Positions 45,715 through 55,262 of a stretch of 64,000 bases of DNA are shown here, piece after piece. Position 1 is the stretch's first letter. Every line of letters starts with the position of its first letter. The notes beneath the pieces are model-generated. The model did no database searches. It saw only the letters and a program-made list of their open reading frames with translations, and was not told the origin of the DNA. The stretch lies in contig NZ_CP036261.1 of assembly GCF_007741475.1 (NCBI RefSeq), positions 2,108,001 through 2,172,000 on the forward strand, read 5' to 3'. Origin of the DNA: Rosistilla ulvae (GTDB lineage Bacteria; Planctomycetota; Planctomycetia; Pirellulales; Pirellulaceae). Both the position numbers and the translations under genes were made by a program.

Positions 45715-47502
45715 CTAGGGGGTTGCCGGTGCTGGCGCCGCGGCTTCCGCTGGATTCTCTGCAGGGGCTGGCTCGGCGACTGCTGCGGCTGGTGCTGGAT
45801 TCTCAACAGCAGGTGCAGGATTTTCTGCTGGAGCTGCTGGCGGTGCGGCCGCCGGGGCCGCAGCTGGATCGGCCGCCGCCGCTGGCGTTGGATCGGCCGC
45901 GGGCGCCGCAGGTTCATTCGCTGCGACGGCACTCGCGGCGGGAGCCTCGCCGATCGATTGATCGTTGACGACCGTTTCGGTCGTGACCTCTTCGACGCCC
46001 AATTTTTCCAAATCGGGCGGGTTGTAGATGTAGATCACTCCATAGACCTCGATCGGGAGATCGAATGGAAAATCGTCGGCTCGCCCGCCGGGCATCGGCC
46101 CGCCAGCCATTTCCGATCCTCCCATGCCGAGGTCGCCGAAGCCCATTCCGGCTCCCGCGTCCATTCCCATGCCCCCCATCTCCATCCCCATTCCGCCCGC
46201 CGCAGCGTTGCCGCCACCGCCGGAGGTGTTGATTCGGACCTGGCGGACTTCGACCATCAAGCGGGCGTTACCACATGCGGTCAGCAGTTGGGGCAGTTTG
46301 CGTTGATCCATCTTCAAGGTCATTTTGACCGGCAAGCGTTTGGCGACGTTCAAGAAAGCGTTTTCTGGGCTGGGACTCTCCATCGCCGAGCGCAGTTCGC
46401 TGGCTGAGATCGGTTCGTAGGCGGTATTCACGTAGCGGTTTTCAGCTGGATCGACAGCTTCCATCCCCCCGCCCATGCCCATTTCGCTCCCCATTCCCAT
46501 GTCCATGCCCATCCCCATGTCCATGCCCATCCCCATCTCGCTTCCCATGCCCATGCCCATATCCATGCCCATGCCCATGCCATCGCCGCCACCCATTTGC
46601 GCTGCGCCGCGAGAAACACGGCCAACGCGCCCTGCGACGGCGCGTCCGAGTTGGATTTCCACGATCTCGTGAATGGTCGCCTGGAACGGTTTGGTCGCTT
46701 TCCCATTGACTGCCGAAATGATCTCCAGCAGGTTCTTCAAGACCCACAGATCCTCCTGGGAATAGAGCACATCCAGGGTCGACGGAGCTTCTTTGGTTCG
46801 CCAGGGGAAGACTTGTTCCAACAGCATCGCTTGGCTGCCAGTCGACCATTTGACCAGGGTGTCGGGTTCCTTGCTGACCAGAGGTCCCATCCCTCCTTCG
46901 CCCGGACTTCCCATCCCCATGTCCATGCCCATATCCATGCCCATCTCACTTCCCATGCCCATTCCCATGCCGGCAGCATTGGATGCCGCTTGAAAGTCGG
47001 CAGTCCATTTGGCTCCGACAATTTCTGCCAAGCCGGGCAATTGGCGTTCGATGTACAGCTTGTAACGGTGACGCAGTAATTGGTCGACTTCGTCCAGCTC
47101 AGGCATCGGGAATTCGGTCGTCGTTTCGATCGGCAGGTATTTGCTGAACGCATCGACAAAGTCACTGTTGCCTTGCATGTTCAATTCGGTTGGCCAGACC
47201 AGAATTTTCTCTTGGTATTCCCACTGCCGCTGCCACGCCGATAGAACATCTTGCTGCAAGATGTCGACACGCTTTTCCATTTCCGTGTGGGAATGGGGAT
47301 TGGGGTGTGTTGAGGCGGTTCCGCGAATCTGAGTCAGGGTGCTGTAGGCGCCATTGATCGCCGTTTTCTGCGATTCGGTGTTCGCCATCAGGGAGGATGT
47401 CGCGACCCACCAGATGGCGATCGAAACGATCATCACCAACGCCCAGACACCCCAGAAGGCGTACTTGATCGCGGGTCCAAATTTTTCTTTCAGCTTGTCC
47501 AT
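45715..47502 (-). CDS. Met/Gly-rich single-pass membrane protein of the PilM operon (second gene)
   Basis: The 595-residue protein has a membrane helix at residues 12-32 (YAFWGVWALVMIVSIAIWWVA) and a long periplasmic part, an arrangement reminiscent of PilO. Three Met/Gly tracts interrupt it: about residues 175-200 (MGMGMGSEMGMDMGMDMGMG), about 310-350 (GMGMGMDMGMGMGSEMGMG and on), and about 430-460 (GGMGMEMGGMGMDAGAGMGF). Folded segments lie between, for example KMTLKMDQRKLPQLLTACGN. The last 75 residues are an Ala/Pro/Glu-rich tail (AAPAAAPPAAPAENPAPAV). The gene is 117 bp after the PilMN-like gene and 94 bp before the third gene. PilO likeness is an inference from topology and position only. 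Confidence 0.72.
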   Translation of the reverse strand: MDKLKEKFGPAIKYAFWGVWALVMIVSIAIWWVATSSLMANTESQKTAINGAYSTLTQIRGTASTHPNPHSHTEMEKRVDILQQDVLSAWQRQWEYQEKILVWPTELNMQGNSDFVDAFSKYLPIETTTEFPMPELDEVDQLLRHRYKLYIERQLPGLAEIVGAKWTADFQAASNAAGMGMGMGSEMGMDMGMDMGMGSPGEGGMGPLVSKEPDTLVKWSTGSQAMLLEQVFPWRTKEAPSTLDVLYSQEDLWVLKNLLEIISAVNGKATKPFQATIHEIVEIQLGRAVAGRVGRVSRGAAQMGGGDGMGMGMDMGMGMGSEMGMGMDMGMGMDMGMGSEMGMGGGMEAVDPAENRYVNTAYEPISASELRSAMESPSPENAFLNVAKRLPVKMTLKMDQRKLPQLLTACGNARLMVEVRQVRINTSGGGGNAAAGGMGMEMGGMGMDAGAGMGFGDLGMGGSEMAGGPMPGGRADDFPFDLPIEVYGVIYIYNPPDLEKLGVEEVTTETVVNDQSIGEAPAASAVAANEPAAPAADPTPAAAADPAAAPAAAPPAAPAENPAPAVENPAPAAAVAEPAPAENPAEAAAPAPATP

Positions 47503-47619
47503 AACTCAGTGCTCGGATTGGGGACGCGGGTGCCCGCTGTCGGACATCGTGTTTTGTTCGAATCGCATGCAATTTCGATCGGCGCGATCGGAAACGCCAA
47601 CCGCTCAATCTTTGATCCG

Positions 47620-49854
47620 TTAGATCTCTGGAGCTTGTTCGGCCGCTTCGTTTGCGGCTTCTTCTTCGGCTGCCGCAGCGGCTGCTTCGGCTGCCGCCTC
47701 GGCCCGCAACTGCAGTCTTACCGATCGAGATTTTGGTTGCCAGCAGAACTGGAACGTAACTTCATATCGTTTTGCATCGAACGAGGGGGGCTGTTTGGGA
47801 TCGGCATCCTCGGCGGCTTTGTCTTTCGGTGCCGGGCGGGCTTCTACTTCGCCAAACACGTTGGTGCTGGTTGGTCCTGCTCCGGCAATCATGCCCCCCG
47901 CACCGGTTTGCGCAAGAGCTGGTCCATCGTATTCGGGGTTGGGGATCTTCATCTCCTGCAAACCGGGATCGCTCAGCAGCAGGGGATACGAAATGCCCAT
48001 CTCCTTGGTGGTGAACGTTTCGGGGCTGATCGAGTTGTTTGAATCGGAGAGCGGGATGTTGACCGAACCGTTTAAAAAACGCTCGGTGAGGTACTTACGA
48101 ACATGGTTACCACCCTCTTCACCGATGATGTCGTTGTAGTAGTGGAAACCCTTGAGTTCGATGACCCAGCCGGGACCTTCGGGACCGGTCAGCGCCGTCA
48201 ATTCCTCTGCGAACTGGGCTTGTTGTTCTTTGGTCGCATTGTCGGCGCGCGTGATCCGGAACCAGTTCCTCATTTCGCTGCGATAACGCTCGGCGATGCT
48301 TTCGGAGTACCAATCGGCCAGGTTATCGAAGTATTGAGTTTCGATCGAATCGACGTAGATATCGGGGCGCTTCGAATAAGGGAGTTCCAACGGCGTGGGG
48401 TATTGCGATGGCGATTCGTAATCGGGGTGATGTGGCATCAACCCATCGAGCATCGTCAAAAACTCGATCCAGATCAGCCGCCGCTCGCCGTTTCCGGAGA
48501 GTTCCTGGCCGACGTTTTTCAGATACGCCAGTTTGCTGATGTAGTCGTTGTCGGTGCTCTTGTGCGTCGTTGCATACGATTGCGGCTGCGACGACTGCGA
48601 TAGTGCCGAATCCCACCGCTCTTGGCGGACGACCGACCAGTCGCGTTGCACAAACAAATAATGCCCGACGAAACCGGCCATTAGAGCTGCCGCACATGCC
48701 AGCGCCCAAGGCTTTTTGGCGCGGATGATCCGATCGGTCAGGATCTCCTTGGGGACCAAGGTGGTTTCGATCGGTCCCAGGCCCAATGCCTGCAGGCACA
48801 GCCCATAGCAGACGCCAAAGGTAAACTGGTTCTCTTTGAAAACCGGGGATGCGAGGACTTCGGGACCTTGCAGGCGATTGAAGCCTTCGAGCACTTCCAA
48901 CGTGTAGCCGAGATTCTTGCCGAGATACGGTCCCAGCCCGGGCAACTTGACTGTGTTGCCGGTCAACAACAGTTTGTCGATCGTCGCTTCTTTGTGGATC
49001 GATTGAAAGAAGCCGATCGAGCGTTGGATCTCGGTCACCAGATCGTTGAACACAGGCCGCATCGTTTGAATGATCAACTTGGGATCTTCAGCGTCGCGGG
49101 TGTTCCGTTTCAGATGCTCCGCCTTGGCGAAGGTCATCTTCAGATCTTTGGTCAATTGGCGCGTGAAGTGATTGCCACCCAGCGGCATGCTTCGCTGCCA
49201 AACCCGGAAACCGTTGCTGATGATCAGATCGGTCGAATCGGTTCCCAACGAGACCATCACGGTGGAGCTTGGCGGATTGTCGACGTCGAAATCGTTTGCC
49301 TCCAAGCGATCGTTCATGCGGTCGTAGGCCAGCATGTTGTACATCGCGATCGGTGCCAATTGGATCAGATCGACTTCCAGTTCGGCAACGTCGAAAGGCT
49401 TCAGTTGCTTGTAGACTTGATCGCGTTTCATCGCGAACAATCCAACCTCGGTCTCCAACGCGTAACCTTCTTCGATCGTGCTGCCAGGCATCATCTGGAA
49501 ATCCCAGACGACGTCATCGAGATCAAACGGGATCTGTTGCCGCGCTTCGTACCGGACGATGTCGCCGACCTTCTTCGCTTCGACGGGCGGTGGCTTGAAG
49601 AACTTCGACAGACCGCTCTGTCCCGGCACGCTGACCGCAACCCGATAGCCACGGGTTTCATTGCGTTCCAAAAACTGCTGCAGCGCATCGCGAACCAGTT
49701 CTTCGGGATCGGCTTCGGGGTGGCTTAAGATCTTCGGGTATTCGATGTAATCGAATGCGTTGGCGACAACTTCGCCCCCTTCGATTTCGCAGCGCAGGGC
49801 CTTTAAAGCTGTCTGTCCAACTTCGATGCCCCATACACTCGCATTGCTGGCCAT
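47620..49854 (-). CDS. PilM-like protein, apparently fused to a PilN-like domain
   Basis: The 744-residue protein begins with a PilM-type actin-like ATPase (WGIEVGQTALKALRCEIEGG, RYEARQQIPFDLDDVVWDFQ, LQLAPIAMYNMLAYDRM-like segment, VSLGTDSTDLIISNGFRVWQ, KLLLTGNTVKLPGLGPYLGK). In type IV pilus systems PilM is a cytoplasmic partner of PilN. Here a membrane helix follows at about residues 378-400 (WALACAAALMAGFVGHYLFV) and then a periplasmic domain (RLIWIEFLTMLDGLMPHHPD, WVIELKGFHYYNDIIGEEGG), which is where separate PilN would be. The C-terminus is Ala/Glu-rich. I infer a PilM-PilN fusion; the periplasmic part is divergent. A GAGGA ribosome site precedes ATG 49854. It opens the three-gene Met-rich operon. 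Confidence 0.8.
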   Translation of the reverse strand: MASNASVWGIEVGQTALKALRCEIEGGEVVANAFDYIEYPKILSHPEADPEELVRDALQQFLERNETRGYRVAVSVPGQSGLSKFFKPPPVEAKKVGDIVRYEARQQIPFDLDDVVWDFQMMPGSTIEEGYALETEVGLFAMKRDQVYKQLKPFDVAELEVDLIQLAPIAMYNMLAYDRMNDRLEANDFDVDNPPSSTVMVSLGTDSTDLIISNGFRVWQRSMPLGGNHFTRQLTKDLKMTFAKAEHLKRNTRDAEDPKLIIQTMRPVFNDLVTEIQRSIGFFQSIHKEATIDKLLLTGNTVKLPGLGPYLGKNLGYTLEVLEGFNRLQGPEVLASPVFKENQFTFGVCYGLCLQALGLGPIETTLVPKEILTDRIIRAKKPWALACAAALMAGFVGHYLFVQRDWSVVRQERWDSALSQSSQPQSYATTHKSTDNDYISKLAYLKNVGQELSGNGERRLIWIEFLTMLDGLMPHHPDYESPSQYPTPLELPYSKRPDIYVDSIETQYFDNLADWYSESIAERYRSEMRNWFRITRADNATKEQQAQFAEELTALTGPEGPGWVIELKGFHYYNDIIGEEGGNHVRKYLTERFLNGSVNIPLSDSNNSISPETFTTKEMGISYPLLLSDPGLQEMKIPNPEYDGPALAQTGAGGMIAGAGPTSTNVFGEVEARPAPKDKAAEDADPKQPPSFDAKRYEVTFQFCWQPKSRSVRLQLRAEAAAEAAAAAAEEEAANEAAEQAPEI

Positions 49855-50041
49855 GTGTTAATATCCTCGATCGGCCGCCGACCAGCGAATTGGCGGGGGC
49901 CCAGAACGGTCGCGTAATTGTGTCGGAAAAGATTGAAAAGCTAAGTCTATCCTACGGGTGCGTAAAAGATGAGAGTAAAATACATTGCACCCGACTTATT
50001 TACTTTATCGAGGCCGCCGTCCCCATGTCAAATTTTCTCAG

Positions 50042-52822
50042 ATGACTAATTCCGTTTTTTCCAAAACGCACGCGCCACGCGATGCCTTTGTACTGTTGCC
50101 CTGCCACAGCCTCGAAGACTTCCCAACCCAATTGACAGGCGATGACGCTAATGGATTGCTGGTTGGATGGTCCGTTTTATGGCATCCAGCCATCATTGCG
50201 CTGACCGGTAAAATGCCCGCTTGGCATCGCGCCGACACGCCGCCGGAGGACCTCTCGGGGGCGATCGTGATCGTCCCAAGTGCGTCTGAATCGGATTTGC
50301 CGACAGGAACGAAAGATCGGGCTGGCGCGGCCAAAGACTGCTTATTGCTGTCCGTCGCCGGGCACAGTCGCAGCGAAATCGCCGATCGCTTGCTGGACCA
50401 GCCGCTGCCGCAAACCGATCGCGTCGCCGATTTCTACGCTTTGGCATACGCCTATTTGCAGGTCCAGTTGATGACCCGGCAGCTGCGTTACAGCAGCAAT
50501 CTCGACGACGCCTATTTTGCCTTGCAACTGACCACCGCGGCTTTGGCTTGGCAAGCCGGCGACGATGACGCAACCAAAGATGCGCTACACAATTGCTTCG
50601 ACTTGATCGCCCAAGAACGCGATCACTCCTTCTCCGCCGATCCCTATCTGATCGATTTGACGCTGTTGGCCGAAACAACTTTGGGAACAGGGTTGGCCGC
50701 TAGTTTGGAGGGCGGACGTCCCACCAATTTGCTTGCGAATGTCAACCTTTTGAACCGACTGAGCAGCGAAAATCCGGCGCTCTTCGAGGATCTGAAGTCG
50801 CGGTTGAGCGAGGGGAAGATCGGGTTGGCCGGCGGGACGATCGACGACCATTTTTCGCTCGACCTGCTGACCTGTACCTCGGCGATCGAGTATCTGAGCG
50901 AATCGAGGCAACGGTATGTCGACCTGTTGGGGCAGCCGCCACACGCGTTTGGCCGATTCGCCGGCGGTTTGCCCGGCGACCTGCCGGTGCTGCTCAGCCA
51001 ACTGGGATACGAAGGAGCGATTTTTGCCGACTTTGCTGGCGGAACTGATTGTGGACAAGACGAAGCCAAATTGATGTGGCAGTCGGGGGATGCTGAAATC
51101 CAGGCGATCTGTTCGACCCCCTTGGATGCCTCCGATCCGCATGTCTTCCTGGGGCTCGGGCCCCGTTTGGGCGAAGCTGTCGACGCGGGGCAGATCTCGA
51201 CGGCGCTATTGGTCCATTGGCCCGGCGAGGAGTGTTTTGCCTACGATGATCTGCGACGCGCTAGCACGTGGGGACTGGCGTTGGGCAAGTTCCAAACGCT
51301 GGGCGAGTACTTTGCCGAAAGCGAGCGGCCGTATCATTCGTTTCAGCCCTCCGCCGGGAGCAGCGGCGGCGAATGGCTAGCGAAGTTGATCGACGAGAAG
51401 ATTCACGATCCGCTGTCGTCGTTGGCTCGAATCACACGCGATCAGATCGCGCGGGAGACGACGATGACGCTGCAAGCGTTGGCTGTTGCGGTCGCTGGCA
51501 AACCGCTGGCCGGCGCCGGAAACGATTCGTCCGATTCTTCAGCTGCGCTTGGCGACGATGCCGCGGTAGCCAGCCGCCTGTTTTGCGAGACCTTGGGAAT
51601 CAAACTGGCCGCCGACGACGAACAGGGATCTGCCACCGTGGTGGTCAATCCGCACTCCTCCGCGGTTCGCCGACATGTACCTGTCGACGGGTTGCCGCCC
51701 GCCGCCGGCGGTCCGATCTACGCGGGGCACGCGACCCCCAGCGGTTCGGTCGCCGTGGTCGATGTGCCCAGTTGTGGATTTGCCGTCGCGACGCCGGGGG
51801 ATCGCGAGCCGCGTCAAAAATGGTTCCGCGGTCCTAAGCCGTTGGCCGATGCGGAGGGATTGCGGAACGATTTTTTCGATGTAACGCTGCATCCACAATC
51901 GGGCGGCATCCTGTCGGTTCATACGCCCCAGATGCGAAGCAATCGATTTTCGATGCAGTTGGTTCACGCCCAGCCTGAGAACGCGGGGGAGAATTGTTCG
52001 TCGATGAAGCTTCGCAAAAGCCGAGTGCTTCGCGCCGATACGACTTGCGGTGAAGTTTGCAACGACGTCGAGATCCTTTCGTCCAGCGGCGATCCGATTG
52101 CCAACGCTTCGATCACCTACCGCTTGCAGCTTGGTTCGCGCCAGTTGCATGTCGATATCGACGTCGAACCGCTGCAAGATCTCCAACCCCAGGCTTGGCA
52201 ATCCTACATCGGCGCGCGAATCGCCTGGGCGATGGAAGCGTCGACGCCCAAGTTGATCGTTCGCGATCAAATCCAACCGGGCGTTGGACGGCATCTGCTG
52301 GCTCCGCAGGGTGTTTGGATCGACGAGGCGGGACAATCGACGCTCGTCTTGGCCGACGGCATGCCCGCTCATCGTCGCGTTGGCAAGCACATGTTGGACA
52401 CGTTGTTGGTGGTTGCCGGAGAGTCGCAACGAAAGTTTTCGTTGTCATACGGTTTCGATATCAAGAATCCCGTTGCGGCATCGCGTCAATCGCTCGCTCC
52501 GCCGACGCAGCACCGATGCCAGAGTCCCGGTTCGCTGAACACCGGTTGGTTGTTCCATATCGATTCGCCGACAGTGATCATCAGCGATTGGAAAACGACA
52601 CTCGAGGGAGACCGACGGTTCGTGTCGATTCGCCTTGTCGAAACGATGGGGAGATCGTCGAACTGTTCGCTGAGCTGTTTTACCGATATCGCGGCGGCGA
52701 GTCTTGTCGACTTCTTGGGCAACAAGATTCGCGACCTGAAGCCTGCCAGCGATTCGGTCAACCTAAAACTGACGGGACACCAAATCCTCACCGTCCGCGT
52801 CGAATTGGCTGCGAACGCTTAG
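50042..52822 (+). CDS. GH38-like (alpha-mannosidase fold) protein, possibly inactive
   Basis: The 926-residue protein lacks a signal peptide. From about residue 220 it resembles the N-terminal barrel of GH38 alpha-mannosidases: LLNRLSSENPALFEDLKSRL, EGKIGLAGGTIDDHFSLDLL, YLSESRQRYVDLLGQPPHAF and GLPGDLPVLLSQLGYEGAIF all align in spirit with the family's 'G-GG-E' and 'D-FG-P' regions. The rest is a beta-rich C-terminal half (FGFSLSYGFD-like end: RKFSLSYGFDIKNPVAASRQ). In GH38 the nucleophile is an aspartate in a W-x-D-x-FG motif; here that region reads FGRFAGGLPGDLP, so the nucleophile may be missing. Active status is therefore doubtful. The frame opens upstream at 49985; ATG 50042 starts a cleaner protein. 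It is divergent from the PilM operon. Confidence 0.6.
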   Translation: MTNSVFSKTHAPRDAFVLLPCHSLEDFPTQLTGDDANGLLVGWSVLWHPAIIALTGKMPAWHRADTPPEDLSGAIVIVPSASESDLPTGTKDRAGAAKDCLLLSVAGHSRSEIADRLLDQPLPQTDRVADFYALAYAYLQVQLMTRQLRYSSNLDDAYFALQLTTAALAWQAGDDDATKDALHNCFDLIAQERDHSFSADPYLIDLTLLAETTLGTGLAASLEGGRPTNLLANVNLLNRLSSENPALFEDLKSRLSEGKIGLAGGTIDDHFSLDLLTCTSAIEYLSESRQRYVDLLGQPPHAFGRFAGGLPGDLPVLLSQLGYEGAIFADFAGGTDCGQDEAKLMWQSGDAEIQAICSTPLDASDPHVFLGLGPRLGEAVDAGQISTALLVHWPGEECFAYDDLRRASTWGLALGKFQTLGEYFAESERPYHSFQPSAGSSGGEWLAKLIDEKIHDPLSSLARITRDQIARETTMTLQALAVAVAGKPLAGAGNDSSDSSAALGDDAAVASRLFCETLGIKLAADDEQGSATVVVNPHSSAVRRHVPVDGLPPAAGGPIYAGHATPSGSVAVVDVPSCGFAVATPGDREPRQKWFRGPKPLADAEGLRNDFFDVTLHPQSGGILSVHTPQMRSNRFSMQLVHAQPENAGENCSSMKLRKSRVLRADTTCGEVCNDVEILSSSGDPIANASITYRLQLGSRQLHVDIDVEPLQDLQPQAWQSYIGARIAWAMEASTPKLIVRDQIQPGVGRHLLAPQGVWIDEAGQSTLVLADGMPAHRRVGKHMLDTLLVVAGESQRKFSLSYGFDIKNPVAASRQSLAPPTQHRCQSPGSLNTGWLFHIDSPTVIISDWKTTLEGDRRFVSIRLVETMGRSSNCSLSCFTDIAAASLVDFLGNKIRDLKPASDSVNLKLTGHQILTVRVELAANA

Positions 52823-52869
52823 CTTCCCATGTCGCACCGCCGGGCTGGCGGTGCGATTTGCGAGGGAGT

Positions 52870-54426
52870 TCAGTTGCCGACGTTCATCCGTCGCAGTAGG
52901 TCCAATATTTTTTTGCTAAACGCGGTCAGCCGCGTTCGGCTGTATTGGTCTCCCAGCTTGCGAATCGCTTCGGCTTGGGTGGGATAGGGATGAATCGTGC
53001 TGCCGATCTTGCTCAATCCCAGTCCCGCGGTCATCGCTAGAGTGATCTCGGAGATCATGTCTCCCGCGTTTTCCGCAACGATCGTGGCGCCGATGATTTT
53101 GTCGGTCCCTCGCCGCGTGTGTACCTTCACAAATCCATCTTGCTGTCCTTCCAAGATCGCACGGTCGACGTCGCTGAAGTGTTGGGTGTAGGTGTCGATT
53201 TCGATACCTTCATTTTTCGCGTCGTGTTCGTACAGCCCGACGTGAGCGACTTCGGGGGAGGTGTAGGTCGCCCAGGGAATCGTCAGACCACTGGCCCGTT
53301 TTTTGCCAAACGGTCCGACGGCAAACAACGCGTTTTGGATCACGATCCGGGCCTGGAAATCGGCGGCATGCGTGAATTTGTATTGCGAGCAGATATCGCC
53401 GGCAGCAAAGATCCGTGGATTGCTGGTTTGCAAGAAATCGTCGACATCGACGCCCGATCGATCGTATTTCACATCGACAGCTTCTAAGTTCAAACTGTCG
53501 GTGTTGGGGGCCCGTCCAACGGCGACCAGCAATTGATCGACCACGACCTCCCGCGGCGTTCCTTCCTGAACCATCTGGACGCAGATCGCTCCGCCCTCGG
53601 CGGGACTCACCTTCAAATCTTTTGCACCGAAGAGCATTTGGATGCCATCTTTTTCGAAGTGCTTTTGCACGACCTTCGCCGCGTCGGGATCTTCGCGCGG
53701 CAGCAGCTTTTCACTCCGTTCAAACAGAAAAACTTCGCTTCCGAATCGAGCAAAGGTCTGCGCCATCTCGCTGCCGATCGGTCCGCTGCCGATGACTCCG
53801 AAGCGCTTCGGTAGTTCGGTCGACGAGAACAGGTTTTCATTCGTCAGGTAGGAGACGCTGTCGAGTCCAGGGATCGGCGGGGCTGCGGCGCGAGCGCCCG
53901 ATGCAATCACCGCTTTCTTGTATTTCAATTCGACGACCGATCCATCCGACGCGGTCACCCCCAACGTGCTGTCATCGATGAACGCGCCTTTGCCGAAATA
54001 GACATCGATTCCCATTTCGGAGAATCGTTGCGCCGAATCGTTGGGGCTGATCTCGGCCCGCAGTCGCCGCATTCGCTGCATCGCTTTGCCAAAGTCGACC
54101 GCGGACCCCTCGGGGACGTTCACGCCAAAGGGTTCCGCATCGCGGACGGCCGCAGCGACCCGCGCCGCGCGGATTACCCCTTTGGAGGGAACACATCCGA
54201 CGTTCAAACAATCGCCCCCCATCAACTCACGTTCGACCAAAGCGACCCGTGCGCCCAGCCCGGCCGCTCCCGCTGCCGTCACCAGCCCGGCGGTCCCCGC
54301 TCCGATCACGACCAATTGATACGGCTTGGTCGGCGTCGGGTTGGTCCAATGCTGCGGATGGACGTTGGATTCGAGGTCTTGATTGTATTGGTCGCTGGGC
54401 TGCAATTGGATCAGTGGGGTGTTCAT
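52870..54426 (-). CDS. Mercuric-reductase-type flavoprotein disulfide oxidoreductase
   Basis: The 518-residue protein is a class I pyridine nucleotide-disulfide oxidoreductase. It has the FAD loop VVIGAGTAGLVTAAGAAGLG (about residue 40), the redox disulfide in GGDCLNVGCVPSKGV, an NAD-binding loop FGVIGSGPIGSEMAQTFARF, the second FAD motif NPRIFAAGDICSQYKF, and the C-terminal HPYPTQAEAIRK with the partner histidine. MerA-type proteins have an extra C-terminal cysteine pair and often an N-terminal HMA domain; neither is seen, so mercury reduction is not supported. The frame continues upstream to 54990, but ATG 54426 fits. It follows a TVP38 membrane gene by 62 bp, a pairing seen elsewhere, and is likely co-transcribed with it. 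Confidence 0.88.
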   Translation of the reverse strand: MNTPLIQLQPSDQYNQDLESNVHPQHWTNPTPTKPYQLVVIGAGTAGLVTAAGAAGLGARVALVERELMGGDCLNVGCVPSKGVIRAARVAAAVRDAEPFGVNVPEGSAVDFGKAMQRMRRLRAEISPNDSAQRFSEMGIDVYFGKGAFIDDSTLGVTASDGSVVELKYKKAVIASGARAAAPPIPGLDSVSYLTNENLFSSTELPKRFGVIGSGPIGSEMAQTFARFGSEVFLFERSEKLLPREDPDAAKVVQKHFEKDGIQMLFGAKDLKVSPAEGGAICVQMVQEGTPREVVVDQLLVAVGRAPNTDSLNLEAVDVKYDRSGVDVDDFLQTSNPRIFAAGDICSQYKFTHAADFQARIVIQNALFAVGPFGKKRASGLTIPWATYTSPEVAHVGLYEHDAKNEGIEIDTYTQHFSDVDRAILEGQQDGFVKVHTRRGTDKIIGATIVAENAGDMISEITLAMTAGLGLSKIGSTIHPYPTQAEAIRKLGDQYSRTRLTAFSKKILDLLRRMNVGN

Positions 54427-54488
54427 CGTTGTATGGCTTTCGGAGTTGTCGTGGGTGGTTGCGGTTCGGGACGGGCCTGCGATCGAAT

Positions 54489-55262
54489 TCATTGGGAGTG
54501 GTTGTCGAGCACTGGTTCCGTTTTGTCGCGGTGCAAGAACTTCATCGCGTAGCGAACGATCAACGGAAACAGGCCCAACAGGACAAATGCACTCACGATC
54601 TGGGACAATTGTCGCGGCGTGAAGACAGCACCGATCCCTTTTTCGGCCAGTGTTTGGAGGTTGGGGACGCTGGAGCCGGCGTAGACATAGACGATGGTCC
54701 CCGCCAACATTCCCAGTTGGCTGACCCACCAAAAAGTTCGAGTACGAATCGGGGTTAGCCCCATCACCGCATTGATCACAAAAAAGGGAACCGCTGGGAT
54801 TAATCGCAGCGTAAACAGAAAGAAGGGGCCCTCCTTTTCGAGCGATTGGTTGAAGTTCTCCAGTCGGCTGCCAAAGCGTTGTTGGATCGAATCGCGAAAC
54901 AAAAATCGACTCAACAGAAACGCCACTGTCGCGCCGGCGGTCGATGCAAAGCTGACCAAGACGAGCCCGCGGGCCAGTCCGAAATACCATCCATAGACTA
55001 GCGTCAGGACAGCCGCACCGGGCAGCGACAATCCGGCCACGGCAACGTAGACCGCAAACGCGGCGCCATAAACAAGGACGGGATGGTCGGCTTGAAACGC
55101 TCGCAATTCGGACTCTTGCTTGGCAAGGTTTTCCAGGCTCAACAGATCGCCGAATTGTGTGTAGGCAACAACAATGATCGCCGCAACCACCACCAGAAGT
55201 CCGATCTTCTTCGCCATTCCCGACGTCGAAGGGACTTCGGAGGGTGGAGTTTCGCTCGACAT
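54489..55262 (-). CDS. TVP38/TMEM64-family membrane protein
   Basis: The 257-residue protein has about five to six membrane helices and the SNARE-associated/TVP38 signature: VYVAVAGLSLPGAAVLTLV, YGWYFGLARGLVLVSFASTAGATVAFLLSR with the conserved Gly-x-x-x-Gly, and FTLRLIPAVPFFVINAVMGL with the RLIP motif, then a helix at GMLAGTIVYVYAGSSVPN. Such DedA-like proteins are thought to move lipids or ions across the inner membrane. An AAAGGA ribosome site is placed correctly for ATG 55262; the frame continues upstream with no protein-like sequence. It precedes the flavoprotein gene. Confidence 0.9.
   Translation of the reverse strand: MSSETPPSEVPSTSGMAKKIGLLVVVAAIIVVAYTQFGDLLSLENLAKQESELRAFQADHPVLVYGAAFAVYVAVAGLSLPGAAVLTLVYGWYFGLARGLVLVSFASTAGATVAFLLSRFLFRDSIQQRFGSRLENFNQSLEKEGPFFLFTLRLIPAVPFFVINAVMGLTPIRTRTFWWVSQLGMLAGTIVYVYAGSSVPNLQTLAEKGIGAVFTPRQLSQIVSAFVLLGLFPLIVRYAMKFLHRDKTEPVLDNHSQ

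Noticed and set aside
52870-54426. Calling the flavoprotein a mercuric reductase (merA)
   Set aside because: The C-terminal cysteine pair and the HMA domain are not seen, and no mer genes are nearby.
54427-54990. Upstream extension of the flavoprotein frame (188 codons)
   Set aside because: It overlaps the TVP38 gene in another frame and contains no HMA or other domain. The MNTPLIQ start gives a normal protein.
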